From Pseudomonas sp. QTF5 (GTDB taxonomy: Bacteria > Pseudomonadota > Gammaproteobacteria > Pseudomonadales > Pseudomonadaceae), in assembly GCF_000512695.2 (NCBI RefSeq), contig NZ_AZRW02000002.1, forward strand, positions 186,001 through 250,000: DNA of 64,000 nt. The letters run 5' to 3'. The first letter of the stretch is position 1, and every line of letters starts with the position of its first letter. A model generated the notes under the pieces. That model made no database searches and was not told the DNA's origin. It worked only from the letters and a program-made list of their open reading frames with translations. Positions 1 to 11,293 of the stretch are shown piece by piece. The translations under genes and the position numbers were made by a program.

Positions 1-1680
<1,680 letters not shown>

Positions 1681-1692
1681 AACGTAGATCCA

Positions 1693-1783
1693 CTGTGGGA
1701 GCGGGCTTGCTCGCGAAAGCGGTCTATCAGCCAGCATTAATGTTGAATGTGAAATCGTCTTCGCGAGCAAGCCCGCTCCCACA
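1693..1783. repeat. REP inverted pair (class A)
   Basis: Two inverted arms of the form GTGGGAGCGGGCTTGCTCGC flank a spacer of about 35 nt that carries the recurring AATGTTGAATG text. The element sits between convergent genes, where it may act as a bidirectional terminator or mRNA end-stabiliser. Related copies recur through the window. Confidence 0.9.
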
Positions 1784-1803
1784 TTTGATCGTCGTTGTCA
1801 GCG

Positions 1804-2913
1804 CTAGTCCACTAATCCCCATTCCCCCGGCGGTGTATGGGGCCCGGGCGTAGCCTCGGCGTGCATTTTCAACCGCAGTCGCAAGTTGTTCACCGAGTCC
1901 GCATGTTTCAGCGCCTCTGCCTCATCAATAGCGCCCTCGGCAAACAGCTCGAACAGCGCCCCATCAAACGTCTGCATCCCTGCCTCTGAAGACTTCTCCA
2001 TCATCCCCTTGAGTTCGGAAAGCTCATTGCGCCGGATCAGGTCGCCGATGGTCGGCGTTCCCAGTATTATTTCCACCGCCGCCCGGCGCTGCCCATCCCG
2101 GGTCCGCACCAAACGCTGGGAAACAAAGGCCTTGAGGTTATTGCCCAGGTCATGGAGCAGTTGCGTCCGGCGCTCTTCGGGAAAGAAGTTGATCACGCGG
2201 TCCAGCGCCTGATTGGCGTTGTGCGCATGCAAAGTGGAAATCACCAGATGACCGGTATCGGCAAACGCCAGCGCGTGCTCCATGGTCTCGCGGTCGCGGA
2301 TCTCGCCGATCAGCACCACGTCCGGTGCCTGGCGCAGGGTGTTTTTCAGCGCGGCGTGGAAACTGCGGGTATCGACGCCGACCTCACGCTGGTTGATGAT
2401 TGATTTCTTGTGCCGATGGATAAACTCGACCGGGTCTTCGATGGTGATGATATGGCCACTGCTGTGACGGTTGCGGTAATCGATCAGCGCCGCCAGCGAG
2501 GTCGACTTGCCCGAGCCGGTCGAGCCGACGAACAGTATCAGCCCTTGTTTGAGCATCACGGTTTCGAGCAGCACCGGCGGCAACTTGAGGTCTTCGAAGC
2601 GTGGAATGTCGAGTTTGATGTTGCGCGCCACGATAGACACATCGTTACGCTGCTTGAAAATATTGAGCCGAAAGCGCCCGACTCCGGCCAAGGAAAGCGC
2701 CAGGTTCATTTCCAGTTCCCTATCGAACTCCAGGCGCTGTTCGGCGTCCATGATGGACGCAGCAATGGCTGCCACTTCCCCCGGCTTGAACGGTTGATCG
2801 GTCAGGGGTTTGAGCACACCGTCAAATTTCGCGCTGGGTGGCGCGCCGGTGGACAGGTAAAGATCGGAGCCATTGCGGCTGGCGAGAATCTGCAACAGAG
2901 CATCGATTTCCAT
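1804..2913 (-). CDS. pilU: PilT/PilU-family type IV pilus retraction ATPase
   Basis: Hexameric ATPase of the type II/IV secretion superfamily that powers pilus depolymerisation at the inner face of the cytoplasmic membrane. Seen: the PilU-like N-terminus (MEIDALLQ, residues 1-8), Walker A GSTGSGKS at about residues 130-137, the Asp box IIIEDPVEF-like segment, Walker B VVLIGEIRD, and the His box STLHAHNA. I chose the ATG at 2913 because it gives 369 residues, close to known PilU proteins; the frame extends 15 codons further upstream. No pilT lies beside it, unlike the usual pilT-pilU pair, so this is a solitary paralogue. The PilU rather than PilT assignment rests on overall resemblance. Confidence 0.8.
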   Translation of the reverse strand: MEIDALLQILASRNGSDLYLSTGAPPSAKFDGVLKPLTDQPFKPGEVAAIAASIMDAEQRLEFDRELEMNLALSLAGVGRFRLNIFKQRNDVSIVARNIKLDIPRFEDLKLPPVLLETVMLKQGLILFVGSTGSGKSTSLAALIDYRNRHSSGHIITIEDPVEFIHRHKKSIINQREVGVDTRSFHAALKNTLRQAPDVVLIGEIRDRETMEHALAFADTGHLVISTLHAHNANQALDRVINFFPEERRTQLLHDLGNNLKAFVSQRLVRTRDGQRRAAVEIILGTPTIGDLIRRNELSELKGMMEKSSEAGMQTFDGALFELFAEGAIDEAEALKHADSVNNLRLRLKMHAEATPGPHTPPGEWGLVD

Positions 2914-3033
2914 GGCAAAAAGCACCCGCGAAGCATTCAATTGAAAAGAATGACCCAAAACGGGTCATCCAGCGTCTACCGCCATGCAAGGATAGTAGAC
3001 GCCGCCACACCGACTGACGCGCAGGACATTGTA

Positions 3034-5571
3034 ATGAACGCACCACCGACCGCCAGCGATGCCCAGGCCCTGATTGCCCGACTGGACTGGACAAACAACC
3101 CGCTGGGCGCCGCCGATCACTGGCCGCAGAGCCTGCGCACCGCCGTGGACATTGTGATTCACTCGCCGATGCCGATGCTGTTGCTGTGGGGTCCGCAGCT
3201 CACGCAGATCTACAACGACGGCTTCGCCCTCCTCGCTGGCAGCAAACACCCTGACGCTTTCGGACAACCGACGCACCTGATCTGGCCAGAACTGAAAGAC
3301 TTCACCGACCCGATTTACAGCGCCGTCCTACAGGGACAGGTGCGAACCTACAGCGAACAGCGCTTCACCTTGCAGCGCGACGGTCGGGATTCCGACTTCT
3401 GGCTGGACTTGACCTACAGCCCCATTCGCAATGAAAGCGCCGAGGTTGCCGGGATTCTGGTCACCGCCATCGAAACCAACGAACGCCGGCGCATCGCTCT
3501 GGAGCTCGAACAACGCTCCGCCGCCAGCCTCAAGGCCCAGCAAGAAACCGAGCAGCGCCTGCAACTGGCGCTAGCCGCCACCGATGCCGTCGGCACCTGG
3601 GACTGGGACATCGGCGAAGACCGTTTCATCGCTGATGCCCACTTCGCCCAACTGCATGGAATCAACCCGGCCATGGCCAGCCAGTTGCCCATCAGCGAAT
3701 ACCTCCACGGCGTGCACCCGGAAGATCGCGCCATGATTGCCCGCAGCATCAAGTATTGCATCACCCATGGCAGCGAGTACGCGGAGGAGTATCGCTTGCT
3801 GCAATCTGACGGCCAACTGCGCTGGGTGTTTGCCCGAGGCCGCTGCTACAAGGACCATCATGGTCGGCCGATCCGTTTCCTTGGCGCGGCACTCGACCTG
3901 ACCGAACGCAAACACATCGAGCAGGCCTTGCGCCAGAGCCAGACCGAGCTGCAACTGATCATCAACGCCATGCCAATCCTGATCAGTTACGTCGACAGCG
4001 AGGAGCGCTTTCGCCTGAACAATGCCGCCTATCTGGAATGGTACGGTCTGACGCCCCAGGAGCTTTACGGCCGTACCGTCCGTGAAGTGCTGGGCGACGA
4101 AGCCTATGCCCTGCGCGCCGAATACATCGCCGAGGCGTTGAAAGGCAAAGCCTGCAGTTTCAGTATCAGCGCCGCGCACCGCGATGGCAGCAACCGTCAG
4201 GCCTTGATGAACTACCTGCCCCGTCATGGCCCGGACGGCGCGGTGAATGGTTTTTACATCTTCGTGATCGACGAAACTGAGCGCAAACAGACCGAAGAAG
4301 CCCTGCGCTACCTCAACGAAACCCTTGAAGAACGGGTGAGCGCCCGCACTCAACAATTGGCCGAAACCAACCAGCGGCTGCAAAACGAGATGTTTGAACG
4401 CGAGCGCGCCGAAGACGCCTTGCGGCATGCACAGAAAATGGAAGCGGTCGGACAGCTCACGGGCGGCATCGCCCATGACTTCAACAACATGCTCACCGGG
4501 ATCATCGGCAGTCTTGATTTGATGCAGCGCTACATTGCCAATGGTCGCGCTGACGAGATCGGTCGTTTTACCGACGCCGCGGTGTCTTCGGCCCACCGCG
4601 CCGCCGCCCTGACCCATCGCCTGCTGGCGTTCTCCCGGCGTCAGTCGCTGGATCGCAAGCCGCTGAATGCCAACCAGCTGGTGCATTCTCTGGAAGATTT
4701 GTTCAGGCGGACCAAGGGCGATCACATCGAGCTGCGGCTGCAACTGGCCGACGAAGTCTGGCCGGTCAGCACTGACGTCAGTCAACTGGAAAACGCCCTG
4801 CTCAACCTCGTCATCAATGCCCGGGATGCGATGCCCGAAGGCGGCGAGTTGCTGATCGAAACCGCCAATGTTCACCTCGACGGTAGCGACATCACCCCCC
4901 TGGAACCGGTCAGGGCCGGGGATTACCTGATGATTGCGGTCAGCGACAACGGTGCCGGCATGACCCCGTCAGTGTTGGCCAAGGCCTTCGATCCGTTCTT
5001 CACCACCAAACCCATCGGCCAGGGCACCGGCCTTGGACTGTCGATGATTTATGGTTTCGCCCAGCAGTCGGGCGGGCATGTCAGCCTTCACAGCCTGCCG
5101 GACCAAGGCACCTGCGTTCGCCTGTATTTGCCACGGTTGCACGTCGCGCTGCCAGAGCACACTTTGCTGCCGGCCACCGGCGAAACACCGGCAGCCATTG
5201 CCGGTGAGACCGTGGTGTTGGTGGAAGACGATCCGGCGGTGCGCATGCTGGTGCTCGACCTGCTCAATGAACTGGGTTATCACGCCCATGAAGCCGAAGA
5301 CGCCAAGGCCGCCTTGCCCTTGCTGGAATCCGACCTGCGGGTCGATCTGCTGGTGACCGATGTCGGTCTGCCGGGCATGAACGGTCGACAACTGGCGGAA
5401 ATCGCCCGTCAGCACCGTCCGGATCTCAAGGTGCTGTTCATGACCGGTTATGCGCAGAACGCCGCCGAACGCCAGGGTTTCCTGGAGGAAGGCATGGACA
5501 TGGTGGCCAAACCCTTTTCCATTGACCTGTTGGCCCACAAGATTCGCACGATGATCGGCCAAGCGGACTGA
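3034..5571 (+). CDS. PAS-containing hybrid sensor histidine kinase
   Basis: Soluble hybrid kinase of 845 residues with no clear membrane segment. Order seen: an N-terminal PAS-like region (LDWTNNPLGAADHW..), two further PAS/PAC blocks ending in LTERK and DETERK, a coiled coil (ETLEERVSARTQQLAE), HisKA with the phospho-acceptor His at about residue 481 in GGIAHDFNN, HATPase with the N, G1 and G2 boxes (NLVINARDAMP, DNGAGM, GTGLGLSM), and a C-terminal receiver with acceptor Asp at about residue 776 in VTDVGLPG. The start at 3034 has AGGA eight bases upstream; the open frame runs far upstream but overlaps pilU. It is divergent from pilU with about 120 bp between them. Ligand and output are unknown. 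Confidence 0.85.
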   Translation: MNAPPTASDAQALIARLDWTNNPLGAADHWPQSLRTAVDIVIHSPMPMLLLWGPQLTQIYNDGFALLAGSKHPDAFGQPTHLIWPELKDFTDPIYSAVLQGQVRTYSEQRFTLQRDGRDSDFWLDLTYSPIRNESAEVAGILVTAIETNERRRIALELEQRSAASLKAQQETEQRLQLALAATDAVGTWDWDIGEDRFIADAHFAQLHGINPAMASQLPISEYLHGVHPEDRAMIARSIKYCITHGSEYAEEYRLLQSDGQLRWVFARGRCYKDHHGRPIRFLGAALDLTERKHIEQALRQSQTELQLIINAMPILISYVDSEERFRLNNAAYLEWYGLTPQELYGRTVREVLGDEAYALRAEYIAEALKGKACSFSISAAHRDGSNRQALMNYLPRHGPDGAVNGFYIFVIDETERKQTEEALRYLNETLEERVSARTQQLAETNQRLQNEMFERERAEDALRHAQKMEAVGQLTGGIAHDFNNMLTGIIGSLDLMQRYIANGRADEIGRFTDAAVSSAHRAAALTHRLLAFSRRQSLDRKPLNANQLVHSLEDLFRRTKGDHIELRLQLADEVWPVSTDVSQLENALLNLVINARDAMPEGGELLIETANVHLDGSDITPLEPVRAGDYLMIAVSDNGAGMTPSVLAKAFDPFFTTKPIGQGTGLGLSMIYGFAQQSGGHVSLHSLPDQGTCVRLYLPRLHVALPEHTLLPATGETPAAIAGETVVLVEDDPAVRMLVLDLLNELGYHAHEAEDAKAALPLLESDLRVDLLVTDVGLPGMNGRQLAEIARQHRPDLKVLFMTGYAQNAAERQGFLEEGMDMVAKPFSIDLLAHKIRTMIGQAD

Positions 5572-5637
5572 GTTAAGGCATAATCGCGCGCCCCACGCTG
5601 GCACCAACATAGCCACCACCGTTGCAAGGTACTGCCA

Positions 5638-5913
5638 ATGAAAGCCCAAGCCCGCCATATTCTGGTGAAAACCTCGGAAGAAGCCGAACAGCTCAAACAA
5701 CGCATCGCCAAGGGCGAAGCCTTCGATGTGCTGGCCAAGAAATACTCCACGTGCCCGTCCGGCAAACGCGGCGGCGACCTGGGCGAAGTGCGGCCCGGGC
5801 AGATGGTCGGGGTGATCGATGCGGTAATCTTCAAAAAACCGCTGCGGGTGGTGCATGGGCCGATCAAGAGCAAGTTCGGGTATCACCTGGTGCAGGTGTT
5901 TTACCGGGATTGA
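5638..5913 (+). CDS. ppiC: Parvulin-type peptidyl-prolyl cis-trans isomerase
   Basis: A small single-domain parvulin of 91 residues, the size of E. coli PpiC, that catalyses proline isomerisation in the cytoplasm (no signal peptide). Seen: ARHILVKT at the N-terminus, the CPSGKRGGDLGEV loop and the end FGYHLVQVF, all typical of parvulins. The AAGG ribosome site is nine bases before the ATG. The gene stands alone between the hybrid kinase and a repeat-rich gap. Confidence 0.9.
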   Translation: MKAQARHILVKTSEEAEQLKQRIAKGEAFDVLAKKYSTCPSGKRGGDLGEVRPGQMVGVIDAVIFKKPLRVVHGPIKSKFGYHLVQVFYRD

Positions 5914-5930
5914 TCGGTGCCTTCAGGGCT

Positions 5931-6052
5931 CCATCGCGGACAAGTCGGATCGCCGCACCGCCGCTCCCACAGGGGTGATGTGACTGCAATCGTGGGCAAC
6001 TCACAAATCCCTGTGGGGCGGCGGGGAGGCGATCCGACTTGCCCGCGATAGC
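5931..6052. repeat. REP inverted pair (class B, GATCCGACTTGC core)
   Basis: Inverted arms share CAAGTCGGATCGCCGCACC-type sequence, imperfect on the right side (GGCGATCCGACTTGCC). The same core recurs at 57440-57562. This is part of a 455-nt gene-free gap (5914-6368) that also holds the palindrome at 6112-6248 and a lone REP arm at 6334-6362. Confidence 0.8.
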
Positions 6053-6111
6053 CATGGGTATCTCACATCTCTTGAGCTACAGATTCACTGCCGGGGTTGG
6101 GGGTTGGGTGT

Positions 6112-6248
6112 ACATATCCATTTCTGCGGTAACGGCCGCTTAGGGTTCCGCCCTGACGGCGGGTCACTTGTGCGCCCAGCATGGGCGCACAAGTGACTCG
6201 CTGTAAAAGCGAAACCGCCAGCGGCCGTGACCGCAGAAACGGATATGT
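6112..6248. repeat. Long imperfect palindrome of about 137 bp
   Basis: Left arm ACATATCCATTTCTGCGGTA and right arm ACCGCAGAAACGGATATGT pair, as do GTAACGGCCGCT with AGCGGCCGTGAC, and the centre GTGCGCCCAGCATGGGCGCAC forms a perfect hairpin. I recognise similar sequence as a recurring intergenic element in P. fluorescens-group genomes. Open frames within it look like artefacts. Confidence 0.75.
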
Positions 6249-6368
6249 CCACCATCAAACTCGGAAAGTTGTGTAGATACCCATGCCGCCATAGGGGTGT
6301 ATCAGACAACGATGATGCCGACTGACACTCCGTCTTCGCGAGCGAAGCTCGCTCCTACAAGGGGGTGG

Positions 6369-7442
6369 TTACACTGAATCGAGCAACGCCTTGTGCGGCT
6401 TGCCGTCGCTGTGGCAGATGACGCGGTTGCGGCCGGTGGTCTTGGCTTCGTAGAGCGCCTGGTCGGCGTCGTTGAGCCACAGGGTCGCGTCGTCGTGGGC
6501 CGGGTTGAAGGCCGCCAGGCCAATGCTCAAACTGACTTTCAGTGCCGGGTTCTGCTCGTAACCCAACGTGGCGAAACGATCACGCAGCGCATCCATCGCT
6601 ACGGCGGCGCGGTCCAGCGGCAGGTCCGGCAGCAGCACACAAAATTCGTCGCCGCCATAGCGCCCGGCGACGTCCGCTGCGCGCAGGTTCTGCTTGAGCA
6701 TTTTGCTCAGCTGACGCAGGACAATGTCCCCGGCGACATGGCCGTAGGTGTCGTTGATGATTTTGAAATGATCGATGTCGATCAGCGCAATCGCCCCGCC
6801 CTGCTGCTGGCGTTGGCAACGCTGAAACTCGATTTCCAGCTGATCTTTCCAGGCACCGTGATTCAGCAGGCCGGTAAGGCTGTCGGTGCGGCTCAGGGCC
6901 AGCAGTTCGCGCTTGTGCCGGCCGAGGGTATCGGCCTGACGGAAGCAGATCCAGCCCAGGGACAGCAGATAAATCGACAGCAAAGGCAAGCAGGCGTACA
7001 GCTGAAACGGACTGGTTAGCGGGACAAAAGCCGGCATGAACACCAGCAACCCCACGCCGATCCCGAGTATCTGCGCGACGGCGCCCACCAACAGAAAACG
7101 CAAACCGCCGATGGCCACGTTGTGCATCGCCATCATCGACAGCGTTACCGCGCTGGGCAGCGGATTGAACTGCATGGCCGCCACCCAGAAACCGCCGAGA
7201 AACGCGTCCACCAGGATGTTGCGGTGCTCGGCGTGGTAAGGAATTTTCGCCCGGCGCGCCCATTGATAGGCCACATGCGGCCAGAGCAGCCCGTTGAGCA
7301 GCATCCCCCCCCAGACCCAGGGTGCCGGGTCGAGTGGGTACATCCCTGCGCCGACGCACAATAACCCAAGGGCCAGCCCCAGAACTCGCGACGTATACAG
7401 CCTCCTGGCCAATGAAAGTCCCTTTCCTCCCTTTTTTTCCAT
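6369..7442 (-). CDS. MASE2-domain diguanylate cyclase (AdrA/DgcC-like)
   Basis: Membrane enzyme that makes cyclic di-GMP from two GTP. The first 170 residues form a MASE2-type block of several helices (SRVLGLALGLLCV, LLNGLLWPHVAYQWARR, LGGFWVAAM), as in E. coli DgcC. A GGDEF domain follows (DSLTGLLNHGAW, then RYGGDEFCVLLPD). The inhibitory I-site RAAD lies exactly five residues before GGDEF, so product inhibition is expected. The length of 357 residues fits. The start ATG at 7440-7442 is the only good candidate. No cellulose genes are nearby, so the process it controls is unknown. Confidence 0.88.
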   Translation of the reverse strand: MEKKGGKGLSLARRLYTSRVLGLALGLLCVGAGMYPLDPAPWVWGGMLLNGLLWPHVAYQWARRAKIPYHAEHRNILVDAFLGGFWVAAMQFNPLPSAVTLSMMAMHNVAIGGLRFLLVGAVAQILGIGVGLLVFMPAFVPLTSPFQLYACLPLLSIYLLSLGWICFRQADTLGRHKRELLALSRTDSLTGLLNHGAWKDQLEIEFQRCQRQQQGGAIALIDIDHFKIINDTYGHVAGDIVLRQLSKMLKQNLRAADVAGRYGGDEFCVLLPDLPLDRAAVAMDALRDRFATLGYEQNPALKVSLSIGLAAFNPAHDDATLWLNDADQALYEAKTTGRNRVICHSDGKPHKALLDSV

Positions 7443-7649
7443 AGAGGCCTCTGTACTGCTGAACGGAGCCTGACAACATACGGGTTGAAAAGTGTGTTTG
7501 AAGTCTATCAGGGCAACGGCAAATAGCCATCACCGGTTAGCGGTCTGAATTACATGGCATCGCCATGAGGCGAGTGTCCAATGTTTGTCTATACATGAAG
7601 GGAGGGATCGATAAACAACCTGTCCTGATCACTGCAAAGGAATAGCCTG

Positions 7650-8576
7650 ATGCTTTTGTTGGTTGTCACTATCGCCGTCTTCGTGGCCTGGAGCTGGTTG
7701 AGCTACCCGGCCATTGGTTATTGGCTCTATGACTTGAACATGGCGCTGGAGGCCCGGCTGTATCGGTTACACAAGATCGTCGTGCCGATCGCCGAAATGA
7801 CCGTCTCGACCTGGCAAGGGGGGCCTTACGAAGCCTCCAGCAGTGTGCTGATGCTGCACGGCTACAGCGCCGACAAGAACATCTGGCTGCGCTTCGCCCG
7901 ACACTTTGTCAACGACTACCGGGTGATTATTCCTGACCTCGCGGGGCATGGCGAAACCGGCTTCAAGGCCGGCGGTGGCTACGACATTCCGGTCCAGGCC
8001 AAACGGTTGATCCAGTTGCTCGATATCTGTGGAGTCGAGAAGGTGCACGTGATCGGCAACTCCATGGGCGGCTACATCGCGGCGTGGCTGGCGGCCACTT
8101 ACCCCGAGCGCATTATCTCGCTGGCGCTGCTCGACCCGGCCGGCGTCACCGCCCCGGAGGCCAGCGACATGGAGCGACACCTGGCTCGCGGGCACAACCC
8201 GTTTTTGATTCATTCCCGTGAAGAATTCCAGTACTTCTACGCCATGACCATGGCTTCACCGCCCTGGGTGCCGGGGATCGTGCTGGACGCCGTCGCCCAG
8301 CGCTATGAACAACAGCGCGACGAGCTGGAAGAAATCTTCAGGGACTTCCACGCCAGCCCGCCGATGGAGCCGAAACTGCCCGACATCAAGTGTCCGGCGC
8401 TGCTGCTGTGGGGGCGCAAGGACCGCTTGATCGACGTCAGCAGCGTACCGGTCTGGAGCAAGGGCATCGCCGATCTGCGGGTAGAAATCTGGGACGGTGT
8501 CGGCCATATGCCGATGGTTGAGCAACCGGCCAACACGGCACGGTTGTACCGAGATTTTTTAGGAAGTAAAAACTGA
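7650..8576 (+). CDS. Membrane-anchored alpha/beta-hydrolase
   Basis: Serine hydrolase of 308 residues. An N-terminal hydrophobic helix (residues 1-20) probably anchors it in the inner membrane. Seen: oxyanion HG at 70-71, nucleophile elbow GNSMGG with Ser138, acid in LLLWGRKDRL, and the catalytic His in GVGHMP near the C-terminus. It resembles the lipase/esterase and meta-cleavage hydrolase branch of the fold; the substrate cannot be read from sequence. AAAGGAAT lies about eight bases before the ATG. A REP pair follows directly. Confidence 0.82.
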   Translation: MLLLVVTIAVFVAWSWLSYPAIGYWLYDLNMALEARLYRLHKIVVPIAEMTVSTWQGGPYEASSSVLMLHGYSADKNIWLRFARHFVNDYRVIIPDLAGHGETGFKAGGGYDIPVQAKRLIQLLDICGVEKVHVIGNSMGGYIAAWLAATYPERIISLALLDPAGVTAPEASDMERHLARGHNPFLIHSREEFQYFYAMTMASPPWVPGIVLDAVAQRYEQQRDELEEIFRDFHASPPMEPKLPDIKCPALLLWGRKDRLIDVSSVPVWSKGIADLRVEIWDGVGHMPMVEQPANTARLYRDFLGSKN

Positions 8577-8607
8577 TGAAATCCCTGTGACAAGCCCTGA
8601 TCACAAT

Positions 8608-8703
8608 CCCTGTGGGAGCGGGCTTGCTCGCGAAGACGGCGGCACATCCAGCATTGATGTCGACTGACACACTGCCTTCGCGAGCAAGCCCGCTCCCACA
8701 GGG
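8608..8703. repeat. REP inverted pair (class A) upstream of glcD
   Basis: Arms CCTGTGGGAGCGGGCTTGCT and its complement surround a spacer with CATTGATGTCGACTGAC. The right arm ends only about 30 bases before the glcD start codon, so it lies in the glcD leader or promoter region. Confidence 0.9.
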
Positions 8704-8732
8704 CAAGTTCCCTCGCCATTGAGGTTCGCGCG

Positions 8733-10232
8733 ATGAACATTCTTTACGACGAACGCATCGACGGTGTTCTGCCGAACGTAGACAAAGCAGCGCTGCTCAA
8801 GGCCTTGCAGCAGGAGGTGCCGGACCTGGACATTCTCTGGCGCGAAGAAGAACTCAAACCCTACGAATGCGACGGTCTCTCGGCCTATCGCACCACGCCG
8901 ATGCTGGTCGCCCTGCCCCGACAGCTGGAACAGGTGCAGGCGCTGCTCAGGCTCTGTCATGCCCGCAACGTGCCAGTGGTGGCGCGTGGGGCCGGCACCG
9001 GGTTGTCCGGCGGTGCGTTGCCGTTGGACAAAGGCGTGCTGCTGGTGATGGTGCGGTTCAACAACATCCTGCACATCGACCCTGCCGCGCGTACCGCAGG
9101 GGTTCAACCGGGAGTGCGTAACCTGGCGATTTCCCAGGCCGCGGCGCCCTTCGGTTTGTATTACGCGCCGGACCCGTCCTCGCAAATCGCCTGCTCCATC
9201 GGCGGCAACGTCGCGGAAAACGCCGGTGGCGTGCATTGCCTCAAATACGGTCTGACCGTGCACAACCTGCTGAAACTCGACGTATTGACCCTTGAAGGCG
9301 AACACCTGACCCTCGGTGCCGATTCGCTGGACGCGCCGGGGTTCGACCTGCTGGCGCTGTTCACCGGTTCCGAAGGCTTGCTGGGGGTCATCACCGAAGT
9401 CACAGTCAAACTGCTGCCCAAACCCCAGGTCGCCAAAGTCCTGCTGGCGAGTTTCGACTCAGTGGAAAAGGCCGGCCGCGCGGTGGCCGAGATCATCGCC
9501 GCCGGGATCATCCCCGCAGGCCTGGAGATGATGGACAACCTGGCGATCCGTGCCGCTGAAGATTTCATTCACGCCGGTTACCCGGTGGACGCCGAGGCGA
9601 TTCTGCTGTGCGAACTGGACGGTGTCGAAGCCGATGTCCACGACGACTGCGAGCGGGTCCGCGAAGTGCTGCAACAGGCTGGCGCCAGTGAAGTGCGCCA
9701 AGCCCGGGACGAAGCCGAACGCGTGCGGTTCTGGGCCGGGCGCAAGAACGCCTTCCCGGCGATCGGCCGCCTCTCGCCGGATTACTACTGCATGGACGGC
9801 ACCATCCCCCGCCGCGAATTGCCCGGTGTGCTCAAGGGCATCGCCAGCCTGGCGCAAGAATATGGTTTGCGCGTAGCCAACGTTTTCCATGCCGGTGACG
9901 GCAATATGCACCCTCTGATCCTGTTCGACGCCAACCAGCCCGGCGAACTGGAACGGGCCGAAGCCCTCGGCGGCAAGATCCTCGAACTGTGCGTGAAAGT
10001 GGGCGGCAGCATCACCGGCGAACATGGCGTCGGCCGCGAGAAAATCAATCAAATGTGCGCGCAGTTCAACAGTGACGAATTGACCCTGTTTCATGCAGTG
10101 AAAGCCGCGTTCGACCCAAAAGGCCTGCTCAACCCCGGCAAGAACATCCCGACGCTGCATCGCTGCGCGGAATTCGGCGCGATGCACATCCACGCCGGGC
10201 AACTGCCGTTTCCTGAGCTGGAGCGGTTCTGA
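8733..10232 (+). CDS. glcD: Glycolate oxidase FAD-linked subunit GlcD
   Basis: FAD subunit of the three-part glycolate dehydrogenase that oxidises glycolate to glyoxylate and passes electrons to the respiratory chain. Seen: a PCMH-type FAD domain (VVARGAGTGLSGGALP, PDPSSQIACSIGGNVAENAGG, FTGSEGLLGVITE) and the C-terminal substrate domain (FHAGDGNMHPLI, GSITGEHGVGREK). At 499 residues it has normal length. Its stop overlaps the glcE start (TGATG), so translation is coupled. No divergent glcC regulator is visible upstream. Related D-2-hydroxyacid dehydrogenases share the fold, but the glcEF neighbours support GlcD. Confidence 0.93.
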   Translation: MNILYDERIDGVLPNVDKAALLKALQQEVPDLDILWREEELKPYECDGLSAYRTTPMLVALPRQLEQVQALLRLCHARNVPVVARGAGTGLSGGALPLDKGVLLVMVRFNNILHIDPAARTAGVQPGVRNLAISQAAAPFGLYYAPDPSSQIACSIGGNVAENAGGVHCLKYGLTVHNLLKLDVLTLEGEHLTLGADSLDAPGFDLLALFTGSEGLLGVITEVTVKLLPKPQVAKVLLASFDSVEKAGRAVAEIIAAGIIPAGLEMMDNLAIRAAEDFIHAGYPVDAEAILLCELDGVEADVHDDCERVREVLQQAGASEVRQARDEAERVRFWAGRKNAFPAIGRLSPDYYCMDGTIPRRELPGVLKGIASLAQEYGLRVANVFHAGDGNMHPLILFDANQPGELERAEALGGKILELCVKVGGSITGEHGVGREKINQMCAQFNSDELTLFHAVKAAFDPKGLLNPGKNIPTLHRCAEFGAMHIHAGQLPFPELERF

Positions 10233-11281
10233 TGCCGGACTTCGATGCCAGTGAAGCCCTGCTCGAGCAGGTCAAACAGGCGCGGGAGAACGCCACGCCG
10301 CTGCGCATTCAGGGCGGTAACACCAAGGTGTTCCTCGGGCGCGAAGTGGCCGGAGAAATACTCGACACCCGCGCCCATCGCGGCATCGTCAGCTACGATC
10401 CGACGGAGCTGGTGATCAGCGTTCGCGCCGGCACGCCGCTGAGCGAACTGTTTGCCGCACTGGATGCAGCGGGACAAATGTTGCCCTGCGAACCGCCGTC
10501 GTTCGGCGAAGGCGCCACCGTCGGCGGGATGATCGCGGCGGGGCTGTCCGGGCCGCGTCGCCCGTGGTCCGGTTCGGTGCGGGACTTTGTCCTGGGGACG
10601 CGGGTGATCAGCGGCCTTGGCACCCACCTGCGTTTCGGCGGAGAAGTGATGAAAAACGTTGCCGGTTATGACCTGTCACGCCTGATGGTGGGCAGTTATG
10701 GCTGCCTCGGCGTGCTGACCGAAGTCTCGCTCAAAGTGCTGCCAAAACCCCGGCAATGCTTGAGCATCAGCCTGGACATCGACTGTGCCCACGCCTTGGC
10801 CAATCTGGCGCAATGGGGTCAGCAACCGTTGCCCATCAGCGCTGCCAGCCACGATGGCCAACGTCTGTATCTGCGGCTGGAAGGCGGCGAAGGTTCGGTG
10901 ACCGCCGCCCATCAACGGCTCGGCGGCGAACCGTTGGACTCCGGTTATTGGGCCGACCTGAACGAACAACGACTAGAATTTTTTAATGAGGGGCTGGCGC
11001 TGTGGCGCTTGTCATTGCCCAACAACCTCGGGCCTCTGGACTTGCCCGGTGAGCAACTGATCGACTGGGGCGGCGCACAACGCTGGTTGAAATCCGCGGC
11101 CGACAACATTCAGTCGCGGGCCCTTGAACTCGGCGGCCACGCCACCTGTTTCAGCCATGGCGTCAGCGAAACGCCATTCCAGCCGCTGGCCCCGGCGCTG
11201 CTGCGCTATCACCGGCAACTCAAGGCGCAACTGGACCCGCAAGGGCTGTTCAACCCTGGCCGGATGTACGCGGAGCTTTAG
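10232..11281 (+). CDS. glcE: Glycolate oxidase subunit GlcE
   Basis: Second FAD-binding subunit of glycolate dehydrogenase, 349 residues. Seen: the shorter FAD motif IQGGNTKVFLGR near the N-terminus, GEGATVGGMIAAGLSGPRR, and GGEVMKNVAGYDLSRLMVGS, which are typical of GlcE. The C-terminal part is reduced compared with GlcD and ends with LFNPGRMY. It overlaps glcD by one base and is followed 12 bases later by glcF, so the three form one operon. Confidence 0.92.
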   Translation: MPDFDASEALLEQVKQARENATPLRIQGGNTKVFLGREVAGEILDTRAHRGIVSYDPTELVISVRAGTPLSELFAALDAAGQMLPCEPPSFGEGATVGGMIAAGLSGPRRPWSGSVRDFVLGTRVISGLGTHLRFGGEVMKNVAGYDLSRLMVGSYGCLGVLTEVSLKVLPKPRQCLSISLDIDCAHALANLAQWGQQPLPISAASHDGQRLYLRLEGGEGSVTAAHQRLGGEPLDSGYWADLNEQRLEFFNEGLALWRLSLPNNLGPLDLPGEQLIDWGGAQRWLKSAADNIQSRALELGGHATCFSHGVSETPFQPLAPALLRYHRQLKAQLDPQGLFNPGRMYAEL

Positions 11282-11293
11282 GGGGCGCTCTCA

